From Adiantum capillus-veneris (Eukaryota; Streptophyta; Polypodiopsida; Polypodiales; Pteridaceae): a stretch of 64,000 bases of DNA. This document shows, in pieces, positions 33,965-47,900 of this stretch. The stretch is from contig CM043966.1 in the NCBI GenBank assembly GCA_014529385.2, forward strand, positions 108,956,087 through 109,020,086. Reading direction: 5' to 3'. Below the pieces are notes generated by a model. That model was not told where the DNA came from, did not search any database, and saw nothing but the letters and a program-made list of their open reading frames with translations. Each line of letters begins with the position of its first letter. Positions within the stretch are counted from its first letter, which is position 1. The translations under genes were made by a program, and so were the position numbers.

Positions 33965-36627
33965 TCAAAACATACGTGTCTCCATTTCCAAAAAGTCCTC
34001 CATTGACAGAGGATGTTGTTGTTGTTGTTCTTCTTCTCTTTGTGGAGAGCACTCCTCTGTAACAGGCACAATGTCATCTGATTGCGAAGTGGATTGTTGA
34101 AGTCCAGCCCATTTTTCTATATCTTCATGAGACTTAGCAAAGTCTAGCAGCATGGTCTCCACGTTTTTTGCCTCCTCCACACTATCAATTAAGCATATAA
34201 CTTCTTTTTTCTGTTGTATTCCTTCTTGTGCAACCAAGGAGCCATCACCAAAAACATCAACAAGCTTGCGGTCTTCAAAACAATATGTACGAATGTAGTG
34301 CTTGACCAAAGCTCTTTTTTTGGCCTCCAAATATTGCAAATCTGACATATCGTTATCTGCTACTTGAAGAAGAGAACAATCAATTGGCATGGGATGTTCC
34401 TCTGATCTTCTTCTCAGGTCTTCAAATGCATTGCCTTGTCCCAAGAAGGCAATAACTGTTAGGAATTGAATTGCTCCTTTGCAAGGAGCTGATGGAAAGT
34501 GATGCAATGCACCACAACAATGGTAGCTCAGATTATCTCCCATGGCGTGAAAGGCACATTGCAATTTTGTGAAGTTAGTGAAATCCACAAATGCAAGAAA
34601 GACAAATCCAGGATCTGTTGACCCTCCAGCAATAGCCAAGATCCCATCCAAAGCATTGTTAAATGTCTCCTCACTCCACTTCAAATTGCCTCCAACGTTT
34701 TTTGTCATATCTAAAACACATAAGCCAATAGGCACTTTATTATTGAAGTGGCGCATCAAGTAGAGATTGCCTTCCATTTGTAGGCTCACCACATAGATTG
34801 ACCATGGCAAATCTCTAGGCTCAGTTTTCTCCTTTTGAAGGTGAATTGCCCATTGCATGTATTTTATTGCTCCATCTGGAAAAGCCATTTTCTTTGTTCC
34901 ACGCGTCAAACTAGATTTGATCCATTCCTCGCATAGCATTAAAATTGTTTTATAAACAACATCATTGATGTTATACATTTTGACCACCTCCTCCCAGTCT
35001 TTACATGGTGAAGACTCATTCAAATTGTTGAAGCCTTCAAGAAGTGCATCTTGAATCAATTTGTCTTGCTTCAACTGCTTGATTCGATCATACATGTCAG
35101 TTGCATCACCATCCTTTGCACTCTTTGACAGTAAAATCTTCTCATCTCTAATCTCTTCTTGAATAGTCTTTACCTCTGATTCCTCAAGGCCACAAAGGTA
35201 TCTAAATACAGTTGTTGGGGGTTTCTTATTCTCCTCTTCTAGCTTTTCAATGATTTCTATCCAGCAATCATAAACTAAATCAGAGTACGTGACCATGTGT
35301 GCCTGTTTAGCAATCCAACTTGCTGCTGCACTCATTCTTGCCAATCGAAGAAAAGCCTAAAAAGAAATAGAGAAATAATTAAACTATTGAGCAAGATTTG
35401 TTAATTAAACACTATCAAAAAGACAAAGAAAATAACTTACATCCCATCCGGCACGAGATGCATGTCCCTCTGCAATTCCACTTGCTGCCTTTGGTGGTCG
35501 TCCTGAGAAGATCCATTGACTCCGTAAATGTCTCAATATTTGGCTGTAAGGTTGCTTGACATACAATGCCTGAGCCTCCTCATTTGCAATGGCAGATATA
35601 GCAGTTGCAACAAATGGAGGAGCATTCACAACAATGCGAGCCTTTCTAAATTTATACACGCTAATCAGTCTTTCAAATATCTCTTTGTTGTTTTGTTCAT
35701 TGTGAAGCAAAACTTTTGCAGCATAGATTGAATGCTGCCCATCAAGAATCCAATAATGATAATCTTTAATTTTTTGCTCCTCTACCTCTTCTACTGCCAA
35801 AGGAGTCCCCTTCTTTGATTTTGCATTTCGAACAGGCATCAAATATGCACATGCTGCAAGCTTGGTCGTACTCCGTGAAAATCCAAATAACACACTTTCA
35901 GCGTGTTTTTTATCCATAATACGTGCATTATAGTGATCAGGAGCAAGCCAACAAATTTGAATAGGGATATCAAATTCCCTATATTGGAAAGGAAAATAAT
36001 TTATGTACTTATTCATTCCACCTGTATCTTTTTCTTGTCCTTTCATGGCCTCAGCTTCTAAAACATCTGGATCCACAATTCTCATCTTTGACATTGAACC
36101 CTCTGTTGATGAGGATGCCAAAGATGCCTTGTCTACATCCAAAATGGAACTAGTTCGCTTAGTTCTACTTTTTGCACTTTTGCTTGCTTCTTTGTGGATG
36201 GTGGTCGTGAAGCTTTCACCTTTTTTCGTTGTAGTGTGGCAATGATGGAGCTTTGAAGTTGATCTGCTGTGATGTTTGGATTTGATTCTGCAAACTTCCA
36301 TCCTCGAGAAAACATTGTCTCTTCTTTGTTTCTAGACATGCGCTCCAATGCATATGCTCCTGGAGATAGTTGAAATTCTAGATTCATTGGAACTAGAATG
36401 TCAATGCATTCCACCTCCGGATGACTATCAACTACAGAGACAGATGCTTCCACAACTTGTCCAACATCTTCAAACAAGCTGTCATTCTCCTTTTTGGCAA
36501 TAAATAGATGCACCTTATGAAATTGTGCACCCTCTATACCATGTATGTCCAAATACCATTTCCTAAGATCATTGCAAGTATAGTCAACTGAGACAGCAAC
36601 CCTTGCAACCTGTTTTTTTGGAGCCAT
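33965..36627 (-). pseudogene. Gene with ParB-like DGQH motif and possible methyltransferase domain
   Basis: The ATG at 36627 (MAPKKQVARVAVSV) follows an acceptor-like tttcag. Exon 1 runs to 35441 with one frameshift near 36180 inside a Lys-rich segment. An 84-nt intron (35357-35440, gtaagt...ttttag) joins in phase 0 to exon 2, which is open for 460 codons. Around residue 295 the motif YWILDGQHSIYAAKVL matches the DGQHR signature of ParB/sulfiredoxin-like folds. In exon 2, IGLCVLDMTKNVGG...WSEETFNNALDGIL lies where class-beta methyltransferases have DPPY/W. KLVDVFGDGSLVAQEG lies where they have the F-x-G-x-G cofactor loop, in the permuted order typical of that class. ParB-methyltransferase fusions are known from phages and mobile DNA. 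Here DPPY is not conserved, so DNA methylation is a hypothesis. The near-intact frame is notable among its decayed neighbours. Confidence 0.5.
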
Positions 36628-36689
36628 CTTTCCTGAAACAAAAAAAACCAAATGTTATTTTAGCATATACTTTTTTGTAATGAATTAAG

Positions 36690-39600
36690 TTTGTGTGAAT
36701 ACAAGGTCCACCACTTGTTCAAGTTAGATCTAAGCAAGTATACATAGTAATCTTTTAAGCTAGTAAACTAAGGGAAGGGAGAAGTAAGGTCCACCACTTG
36801 TCCAAGCTCAGCTCTAGACAACATGGAGAGATTCGAGGTCTACTAATTGTCTAATATAGGCTAACTATATTGAAACATAGAGAGAAGCAAAGGTCCACCA
36901 CTTGTCCAATCTAGGGTCCATTGAAACATGGAGAGAAGGATGCTCCACCATTTGTCCAAAATAGGCTCCATTGAAACATGAAGAGAAGCAATATGCACCA
37001 TGTCTTCGAGATGCTAGGCTCCATTGAAATACCTTAAACCCACGATATTTTGTATATGTGGGGTTTAAATTCAAGGTCCACCACTTGTCCAACCTATTCT
37101 CCCTAGTAGCATGAGTGGTTTGGTCTCAAGATTCACCACTTTTCCACTCTATGTCATTATATTAAGAAGATCTGGGTGTTAAGGTCCACCACTTGTCCAA
37201 CCTATAAGGCTATATCTAAATGGTATTATTTACCACCACTTGGAATGCACATGATAGGTTTTACATAGGGGTCTGGTTCCAAGGTCCACCACTTGTCCAA
37301 GCTAACTCTATTGAAACATAGAGAGAATCAAAGGTCCACCACTTGTCCAAGCTAGGCTCCATTGAAACATGGAGAGAAGGATGCTCCACCATTTGTCCAA
37401 GCCAGGTTCGATTGAAACATGAAGAGAAGCAAGCTGCACCATGTCTCCAAAATGCTAGGCTCCATTGAAATATCTTAAACCCATGATATTTCGTACATGG
37501 GGGGTTTACATTCAAGGTCCACCACTTGTCCAACCTATTATCACTAGTAGCATGAGTGGTTTGGTCTCAAGATTCACCACTTTTCCACTCTATGTCATAT
37601 TAGATCTGGGTGTTAAGGTCCACCACTTGTCCAACCTATAAGGCTATATCTTAAAGGGTATTCTTTCTGACCACTTGGAATGACCATGATAGGTTTTACA
37701 TGGGGGTTTGGTTCCAAGGTCCACCACTTGTCCAAGATAACTCTATTGAAACATAGAGAGAAGCAAAGGTCCACCACTTGTCCAAGCTAGGGTCCATTGA
37801 AACATGGAGAGAAGGATGCTCCACCATTTGTCCAAGATAGGCTCCATTGAAACATGAAGAGAAGCAAGCTGCACCATGTCTCCAAGATGCTAAGATCCAT
37901 TGAAATACCTTAAACCCACGATATTTTGTACATGGGGAGTTTACATTCAAGGTCCACCACTTGTCCAACCTATTATCTCTAGTAGCATGAGTGGTTTGGT
38001 CTCAAGATTCACCACTTTTCCACTCTATGTCATTACGTTAGAAGATATGTGTGTGTTAAGGTCGACCACTTGTCCAACCTATAAGGGTATATCTTAAAGG
38101 GTATTATTTCTCACCACTTGAAATGTCCATGATATGTTTTACATGGGGGTTTGGTTCCAAGGTCCACCACTTGTCCAAGCTAACTCTATTGAAACATAGA
38201 GAGAAACAAAGGTCCACCACTTGTCCAAGCTAGGCTCCATTGAAACATGGAGAGAAGGATGCTCTATCATTTATCCAAGTTCCACCACTTGTCCAACCTA
38301 TTAACGCTAGTAGCATGAGTGGTTTGGTCTCAAGATTCACCACTTTTTCACTCTATGTCATTGTATTAAGAATATCTGGGTGTTAAGGTCCACCACTTGT
38401 CCAACCTATAAGGCTATATCTTAAGGGTTATTCTTTCTCACCACTTGGAGTGACCATGATAGGTTTTACATGGGGGTTTGGTTCCAAGGTCCACCACTTG
38501 TCCAAGATAACTCTATTGAAACATAGAGACAAGCAAAGGTCCAGCACTTGTCCAAGCTAGGGTCCATTGAAACATGGAGAGAAGGATGCTCCACCATTTG
38601 TCCAAGATACGCTCCATTGAAACATGAAGAGAAGCAAGCTACACCATGTCTCCAAGATGCTAATCTCCATTGAAATATCTTTAACCCATAATATTTCGTA
38701 CATGGGGGGTTTACATTCAAGGTCCACCACTTCTCCAACCTATTATCTCTAGTAGCATGAGTGGTTTGGTCTCAAGATTCACCACTTTTCCACTCTATGT
38801 CATTATATTAAGAATATCTGGGTGCTAAGGTCCACCACTTGTCCAACCTATAAGGCTATATATTAAACTTTATTCTTTCTCACCACTTGGAGTTACTAGT
38901 AGCATGAGTAGTTTGCTCTCAAGATTCACCACTTTTCCACTCTATGCCATTATATTAAGAATATCTGGGTGTTAAGGTCCACCACTTGTCCAACCTATAA
39001 GGATATATCATTAAGGTTATTCTTTCTCACCACTTGGAGTGAACATGATAGGTTTTACATGGGGGTTTCGTTCCAAGGTCCACCACTTGTCCAACATAAC
39101 TCTATTGAAACCTAGAGAGAAACAAAGGTCCACTACTTGTCCAAGCTAGGCTCCATTGAAAGATGGAGAGAACGATGCTCCACCATTTGTCGAAGCTAAG
39201 TCTATTGAAACATGGGGGGTTTACGTTCAAGTTGCACCACTTGTCCAAACTATTATCGCTAGTAGCATGAGTGGTTTTGTCTCAAGATTCACCACTTTTC
39301 CACTCTATATTAAGAATATTTGGGTGTTAAGGTCCACCACTTGTCCAACCTATAAGGTTATATTTTAAAGGTTATTCTTTCTCACCACTTGGAGTGACCA
39401 TAATAGGTTTTACATGGGGATTTGAGTTCCAAGGTCCACCACTTGTCCAAGCAAACTCTATTGAATCATAGAGAGAAGCAAAGGTCTACCACTTATCCAA
39501 GGTAGGGTCCATTGAAACATGGAGAGAAGGATGCTCCACCATTTGTCCAAGATAGGATCCATCAAAAAATGAAGAGAAGCAAGCTGCACCATGTCTCCAA

Positions 39601-42600
39601 AATGCTAGGCTTCATCGAAATACCTTAAACCCAGGATATTTTGTACATGGGGGGTTTACACTCAAGGGTCGATACTTGTCCAAGCTATTATCGCTAGTAG
39701 CATGAGTGGCTTTGTCTCAAGATTCACCACTTTTCCACTCTATGTCATTATATTAAGAATATGTGGGTGTTAAGGTCCACCACTTGTCCAACCTATAAGT
39801 CTATATCTTAAAGGTTATTCTTTCTTACCACTTGGAGTAACCATGATAGGTTTTACATGGGGGTTTGGTCCCAAGCTCCACCACTTGTCCAAGCTAACTC
39901 TATTGAAACAGAGAGAGAAGCAAAGGTCCACCACTTGTCCAAGCTAAGCTCCATTGAAACATGGAGAGAAGGATGATCCATCATTTGTCCAAGATAGGCT
40001 CCATTGAAACATGACGAGAAGCAAGCTGCACCATGTCTCCAAGATGCTAGGCTCCATCGAAAAACATTAAACTCACGATATGTCGTAGATGAGGGGTTTA
40101 CATTCAAGGTCCAACACTTGTCCAAGCTATTATTGGTAGTAGCCTGAGTGGTTTGGTCTCAAGATTCACCACTGTTCCACTCTATGTCATTATATTAAGA
40201 ATATGTGGGTGTTAAAGTCCACCACTTGTCCAACCTATAAGGCTACATCTTAAAGGTTATTCTTTCTTACCACTTGGAGTGACCATGGTAGGTTTTACAT
40301 GGGGATTTGGTTCCAAGGTCCACCACTTGTCCAAGCTAACTCTATTGAAACATAGAGAGAAACAAAGGTCCACCACTTGTCCAAGCTAGGGTCCATTGAA
40401 ACATGGAGAGAAGGATGCTCCACCATTTGTCCAAGATAGGCTCCATTGAAACATGACGAGAAGCAAGCTGCACCATGTCTCCAAGATGCTACGCTCCATC
40501 GAAATACATTAAACCCACGATATTCCGTAGATGAGGGGTTTACATTCAAGGTCCACCACTTGTCTAAGCTATTATTGCTAGTAGCCTGAGTGGTTTGGTC
40601 TCAAGATTCACCACTTTAATTAAGAATATGTGGGTGTTAAGGGCCACCACTTGTCCAGCCTATAAGGCTACATCTTAAAGGTTATTCTTTCTTCCCACTT
40701 GGAGTGACCATGATAGGTTTTACATGGGGGTTTGGTTCCAAGTTCCACCACTTGTCCAAGCTAACTCTATTGAAACATAGAGAGAAACAAAGGTCGACCA
40801 CTTGTCCAAGCTAGGCTCCATTGAAACATGGAGAGAACGATGCTCCACCATTTGTCGAAGCTAAGTCTATTGAAACATGGGGGGTTTACGTTCAAGGTCC
40901 ACCACTTGTCCAAGCTATTATCGCTAGTAGCATGAGTGGTTTTATCTCAAGATTCACCACTTTTTCAATCTATGTCATTATATTAAGAATATTTGGGTAT
41001 TAAGGTCCACCACTTGTCCAACCTATAAGGCTATATCTTAAAGGTTATTCTTTCTCACCACTTGGAGTGACCATGTTAGGTTTTACATGGAGGTTTGGTT
41101 CCAAGTTCCACCACTTGTCCAAGCTAACTCTATTAAAACATAGAAAGAAACAAAGGTCGACCACTTGTCCAAGCTAGGCTCCGTTGAAACATGGAGAGAA
41201 CGATGCTACACCATTTGTCGAAGCTAAGTCTATTGAAACATGGGGGGTTTACGTTCAAGGTCCACCACTTGTCCAAGCTATTATTGCTAGTAGCATGAGT
41301 GGTTTTATCTCAAGATTCACCACTTTTTCACTCTATGTCATTATATTAAGAATATTTGGGTATTAAGGTCCACCACTTGTCCAACCTATAAGGCTATATC
41401 TTAAAGGTTATTCTTTCTCACCACTTGGAGTGACCATAATAGGTTTTACATGGGGGTTTGGTTCCAAGGTCCACCACTTGTCCAAGCTAGCTCTATTGAA
41501 TCATAGAGATGAGCAAAGGTCCAGCACTTGTCCAAGCTAGGGTCCATTGAAACATGGAGAGAAGGATGCTCCACTATTTGTCCAAGATAGACTCCATTGA
41601 AACATGAAGAGAAGCAAGTTGCACCATGTCTCCAAGATGCTAGGTTTCATTGAAATACTTTAAACCCACGATATTTTGTGCATGGGGGGTTTACATCCAA
41701 GTACCACCACTTGTCCAAGCTATTATCGCTAGTAGCATGAGTGTTTTTGTCTCAAGATTCACCACTTTTCCACTCTATGTCATTATATTAAGAATATGTG
41801 AGTGTTAAGGTCCAGCACTTGTCCAACCTATAAGTCTATATCTTAAAGGTTATTCTCTCTTACCACTTGGAGTGACCATGATAGGTTTTACATGGGGATT
41901 TGGTTCCAAGGTCCACCACTTGTCCAAGCTAACTCTATTGAAACAGAGAGATAAGCAAAGGTCCACCACTTGTCCAAGCTAGGGTCCATTGAAACATGGA
42001 GAGAAGGATGCTCCACCATTTGTCCAAGATAGGCTCCATTGAAACATGACGAGAAGCAAGCTGCACCATGTCTCCAAGATGCTAGGCTCCATCGAAAAAC
42101 ATTAAACCCACGATATGTCGTAGATGAGGGGTTTACATTCAAGGTCCAACACTTTTCCAAGCTATTATTGGTAGTAGCCTGAGTGGTTTGGTCTCAAGAT
42201 TCACCACTTTTCCACTCTATGTCATTATATTAAGAATATCTGGGTGTTAAGGTCCACCACTTGTCCAACCTATAAGGATATATCATTAAGGTTATTCTTT
42301 CTCACCACTTGGAGTGACCATGGTAGGTTTTACATGGAGGTTTGGTTTCAAGGTCCACCACTTGTTCAAGCTAAATCTATTGAAACATAGAGAGAAACAA
42401 ACGTCCACCGCTTGTCCAAGCTAGGCTCCATTGAAACATGGAGAGAACGATGCTCCACCATTTCTTGAAGCTAAGTCTATTGAAACATGGGGGGTTTACG
42501 TTCAAGGTCCACCACTTGTCCAAGATATTATCGCTAGTAGCATGAGTGGTTTTGTCTCAAGATTCACCACTTTTTCACTCTCTGTCATTATATTAAGAAT

Positions 42601-43290
42601 ATTTGGGTGTTAAGGTCCACCACTTGTCCAACCTATAAGGCTATATCTTAAAGGTTATTCTTTCTCACCACTTGGAGTGACCATGATAGGTTTTACATGG
42701 GGGTTTGGTTCCAAGTTCCACCACTTGAATCATAGAGAGTCTCAAAGGTCCACCACTTGTCCAAGCTAGGCTCCATTGAAACATGGAGAGAAGGATGCTC
42801 CACCATTTGTCCAAGATAGGCTCTTTTGAAACATGAAGAGAAGCAAGCTGCACCATGTCTCCAAGATGCTAGGCTCCATCAAAATACCTTAAACCCACGA
42901 TATTTCGTAGATGGGGGGATTAGTTTCAAGGTCCGCCACTTGTCCAAGCTATTATCGCTAGTAGCATGGTTTGGTCTCAAGATTCACCAGTTTTCCACTC
43001 TATGTCATTACATTAAGAATATCTTGGTGTTAAGGTCCACCACTTGTCCAACCTATAAGACTATATCTTAAATGATATTTTTTCTCACCACTTGGAATGT
43101 GCATGATATGTTTTACATGGGGTTTTGCTCCAAGGTCCACCACTTGTCCAAGCTAGATCTATTACATATATATTATATATACAATATTCAACTAGATTCC
43201 CTACCTATCATGTCTAGTAGCATGGATGTTGTAGCTTTAAGGTCCACCACTTGTCCAACCTATACTCTCTTATGTAAGAGAGATCTCGCT
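36690..43290 (+). repeat. Right satellite arm, higher-order array
   Basis: At least 14 units of the same satellite. The landmark ggttttacatgggg recurs near 37258, 37691, 38136, 38461, 39052, 39408, 39849, 40291, 40717, 41078, 41445, 41886, 42318 and 42686. Spacings fall in two classes, about 430-445 and about 355-370 bp, so long and short variants are interspersed. Each unit has four or five aaggtccaccacttgtccaa cores with fixed linkers. Identity between units is high, much higher than in the left arm. Confidence 0.95.
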
Positions 43291-44202
43291 ATAAATTCAA
43301 AACCTTCGCGCCTAAATTTAAAATTCAAAATCTGATTGCCTAAATTTAAAATATCCCTCCCAAATTTTAAATATCCCGCCTAAATTTTAAAATATCCCGC
43401 CCAAATTTTAAAATTTAAACTTTTTTATAAAAATTTAGATTTTACCACTTAGATTTAAAATATTCCACGCGAAATTGATTTTAAATTCAAGTTTACCACA
43501 AAAAGATATCATTATACCACCTAAATTCAAATATGCAAACCTCAAATCATTATATTGTACATAAATTCAAACAAATTCAAATTAACAAGCCTAAACTGAT
43601 ATTAGTTTGCATAGATATGAATTTATCACACCTAAATTATGTCACCATGTTAGAGAGAGTGGTTAGAGAATTTGAACAAGGTCCACCACTTGTCCAACCT
43701 AGATACCAAGAAGGATTGAGTGTACAAGGTATTGTTTGGAGGTCCTTATAGTCCACTGGTGTTAAGGTCCACCACTTGTGGTAAGGGTCACCAAAAAGTG
43801 TATATATTCATCCAAAGAAATACACGTATTTTTGGTCTACATGTCCTAGTTTCAATCATTTATGTCCATTAGGTGTATCACTAAACAACACTACTATTTT
43901 TGAGAAACAGAAGTTACAATCATATCTACAAATGGATTAGAGGAAAATCAGCTCAGCATACATCCAGAACTCGCTACAAGAATCGACTTTAACAGATCAT
44001 GCAAGTAAGTCTTTCATTCAAGTTTACTAGTATTACAATGTGTTAGTTATTTGTGATATTTATGTTTGTATATATATTATGTGTGCATATCGTAATTAAG
44101 TGTAATTGTGTATCTGCATTATGTATGAGTATTACAACGAAATAACACAAATATACATACATACACATAGATAACACAGACGCACACATACATGAGCATG
44201 TA
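43291..44202. other. AT-rich tract, then single-copy sequence
   Basis: At 43300-43480 the phrase cccgcc-aaattttaaaatat recurs in four to five imperfect copies in a very AT-rich setting. Two satellite cores follow (43680, 43768). The rest has no gene. The sequence stops at the target site of the nested copia (ttttc, 44203-44207). Confidence 0.6.
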
Positions 44203-44207
44203 TTTTC

Positions 44208-44529
44208 TGTTGAGATGTCGAGCTCTACACCTTGAGCTGGCATCCACTACGGGTCTTGGCCGCTTACGGCATTTACTCACTGGTGCGTTAGGTGACCGAC
44301 ACGGAGGATCTCTGCCAGTGATTCTACAGCTGGACTACACTTATAGTGCCAGCCTAGTACGCTTCTAGCGAGTTCACACTTAGTGACCGCATGTACATAT
44401 GTGCTACTTTTCAGCTTTAGCACTTAGTCATTTTGTACTCCCTTCTCTGTGAAGAAGAAGAAGAAGCTTTCCATCTCTGTGTGCTTTGTGCTTGTCTTGT
44501 GTAGCTCTCTTGCATCCTCATTCTTTACA
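44208..44529 (+). repeat. 5' LTR of the nested copia
   Basis: TGTTGAGATGTCGAGC to CATTCTTTACA, 322 bp. A GAA-repeat (gaagaagaagaagaag) lies at about 44450-44466. No clear TATA box is seen upstream of it. Confidence 0.97.
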
Positions 44530-44542
44530 TGGTATCAGAGCC
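44530..44542 (+). promoter_or_regulatory. Primer-binding site (initiator Met tRNA)
   Basis: TGGTATCAGAGCC follows the 5' LTR without a gap. It is the usual plant copia primer site complementary to the 3' end of initiator Met tRNA. Confidence 0.95.
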
Positions 44543-44993
44543 TGGTGCAGGCAAGAGAGGCTAAGAGAGCAAGAGCATCACAATCCCTTCGTTCGCAATC
44601 CACGACCAGATCTTCGAATTTTTTTAGATAATCAATTACAAAGCTAGAGCACACGCTTGGCTGCTGAGGTGAGAGCACAGCCACCCACTCATCAGGTTGT
44701 GGTGCACCAACCTGAGTCATCCAACAGTGACAGAGGTAAGAGTGTTGTTCCCGAGGGTTCTTGAAGAGTAAGCCCTGTAGCAAGAGTAAGCCCTTTAGGG
44801 GTTTTTCGCACAAGTTTCTGAACAGGTCTCCAAAGTGCAGTATACAGAGATTTACTGTACAAGTACAGTGGTTGTGAAACGCTTGATTGTGGACACTCGT
44901 TGAGTGTAGAAAGCGTTACAGGAACCACGATAGCAGGTTCAGCAGATTTGCAGGTTTTTGCAGATTGCAGCTATTTTGTCTTAGTGCTTCAAG

Positions 44994-47900
44994 ATGTCTG
45001 ACAGTTTCAGTCAGATTGTTACTGAGAAGCTTGAGAAAAATAACTACCCTGCATGGAAGTTCAGAATAACAAATTTCCTAAAAGGGAAAGGTTATTGGGA
45101 CTATGTAGAAGGAGACAATGAAAAGGAACCAGAGATTCCCGAGGCAAATGCTACAGCAGAACAAAGGAAAGCTTTGAGGGACTAGCAACAAGGCCAGAGC
45201 AAAGTGATGTATTGGCTGTCTGTGAGCATCACAGATGGCATGATGGGCTATCTACAGGATGCTGAAACCCCCGCCATTGCATGGAGAAACTTAGGCAGAG
45301 TGTTCGAGGTGAACACCAAGGCCAGGAAGCTTCAACTAAAGTCGGAGCTAAATCAGGTTAAGAGGAACAACCTCTCAATCAATGATTATGCCTTGAAGAT
45401 CAAGAGTATCATTGAGGCTCTTGGATCTATTAAAGTCTCAGTGGAAGACGATGACATTGTTCGTGCATGCTTGGATGGTCTAGGAGATGAGTATGTACAT
45501 TTTAGGTCTTCCATGAATACAAGAGACGACATCCCCGTGTTCCAAGATTTGATTTCTATGCTTATTCTTGAGGAGAAGAACCTTGACACATCTTCTTCTC
45601 ATGGCAGAAATAATTCTGAACAGGCCTTCTATTCTAACTCCAACAGAGGTAGAGGTAGAGGTCGTGGTCGAGGCCCAAGGGGTTGCAGGGGCCAATTTCT
45701 GGAAGGTCAATCAAATCAAAACAATACAGGTGGCAGGGGAAACCAGTCTCAAGGCAGGGGGAGTCAAAGAGGTCGTGGTGCAGGATCAAGCAGGCAGCAA
45801 CACACTCCAGATAGTAGAGAATGTTGGACTTGTGGTGAAAGAGGTCACATGTCACGTGACTGTCCAAAGGGAAAAGCAAGTAGAAAGAGAGAACAGGGCA
45901 ACTATGCATCTACTAGCAGAGATGCAGATGACAGCAAAAACGAGCGCATGTTTGTTATGCAACATGTAATGAATACAATGACTGCAGAGAATTCCACCCA
46001 AGATGATGTTTGGTATGTGGATTCGGGTGCCTCTAATCACATGACGTCTCGTGGAGAGTGGTTTAGAGATATGCGCAAACCAGATGTGTCAGGCTATGTG
46101 CAGATAGGAGATGACACAGCTCACCCCATTGCTCATGTAGGGGATATACCTCTAAATACGAAGAGTGGGAAATCAAAGTACTTAGCAGATGTACTTCATG
46201 TCCCAAACATTACAAAGAATCTTGTTTCTGTTGGACAAATGGTTGAGCAGGGTTTGCAGGTTCGCTTCAATCCAAATGGCTGTTATGTAGAAGATTTCCA
46301 GAATGGCTGTAAGCTGATCACAGAGGGCAAATGTGTGGGCAGAATGTTTACGCTGAATGTAGACATGCCTGAGGTGAAAGCTGCATTATTTGCACAGGGC
46401 ACAGGTGTTGTGGCTGATGTTGACATTTGGCACAAACGCATTGGCCATGTCAATGAGCAGAGATTGCGTAGCATGCAATCAAAACAGATTGTAAAAGGTT
46501 TGCCCAAATTCAAGGTGGATGGTATGCATAAAGTGTGTGCAGCATGCCAGTTTGGAAAACAGTCAAAGGGCTCATTTCCACATGAGCGGAATGTATGTAA
46601 AAAGCCACTTGAGGTGGTGCACACAGATGTTTGGGGTCCAACCGATACTACAAGTATACATGGTTGCAGGTATTATGTCTCTTTCATTGATGACCATACA
46701 AGGAAAGTATGGGTCTACTTCATGCGTAACAAAAGTGAAGTGTTTGGTCACTTTCAAGACTTCAAAGTCATGATTGAGAAGGAGACAGAGATGCAAATCT
46801 TGACATTGAGGTCAGATGGAGGGGGAGAGTACTTCTCCAATGATTTTTCAGATTTTCTGCGAATGCATGGTATACACAGGCAGTTTACATGCAGATATAC
46901 TCCACAGCAGAATGGGGTTGCAGAAAGGAAAAATAGGCACATTGCAGAGGTTGCACGTGCATTGATGAATGAGAAGAACATGCCTCATCATTTTTGGGCT
47001 GAAGCTGTAAATACAGCTGTGTACATTATGAACAAGACACCTACAGCTGCAGTGCATGATGTAACACCTGAGGAAAAATTTACAGGTACAAAGCCTGATT
47101 TGGCACACTTGAAAGTGTTTGGTTGCATAGCTTACGTGCATGTACCAGATGAGTTGCGTAGGAAATTGGATCCTAAAGCAGAGAAATGTATTCTTGTGGG
47201 ATATTCCCTTGAACAAAAGGGGTACAGGTGCTACAATCCTACTACACGAGAATTACGAGTGAGCAGAGATGTAGTCTTTGATGAGATGAGCAGATGGTAC
47301 AGTAATGCACATGGCACTATTGGGGCTGATGTAAAAGATGATGTGGTTGTACAAAATGTGAGGCCACAGTCACAGGTTTTGAGTGGACCACAAGAGTCCT
47401 ATTCTCGTGGCTCTGTTGAGAAACCATGGAATGGTAGACTACGTACGCAGGTTACTCCACCAACAGGTACAGGGAATGTATCACGAAAAGGAAAGGAAAA
47501 GGTTGATGAACCTCCCTTTATGGTTGATGCATCATCAGGTTTTTCACATGTAGACATGGATTCAGATGGTTCTGAACAAAGTCTTGATGAGGAATTTTGA
47601 ATTCCGGCTGTCAGGACACCTGGTGTAAGGAAAGTACAAGAAGATGCTAGAGGGAAAAGGAGTGACCAAGGACCCCGCAGATCTAATAGAGTCAGAAATC
47701 CAGTTCAGAAATTGACTTATGATGGGTATCTAGCGCATCACCAAGCCTACATGGCTAAGGTGATACAGGATGTGGAGCCGACATGTTTTGAGGATGCGGT
47801 TGGAAATGTGCATTGGGATGATGCAATGAATGAAGAGATGGCTGCATTGGAAGCAAACGACACATGGGAGTTGGTGCCATTGCCAAGTGGCAAGAAAGCT

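Noticed and set aside
37261-42160. Recurring minus-strand frames of about 90 codons (with SMEPSLDKWWTF-like text) in the satellite, at 37261, 37696, 38466, 39853 and 41888
   Set aside because: They are translations of the higher-order unit itself. They start and stop inside the repeat, vary with it and show no domain. The same text appears in the left arm.
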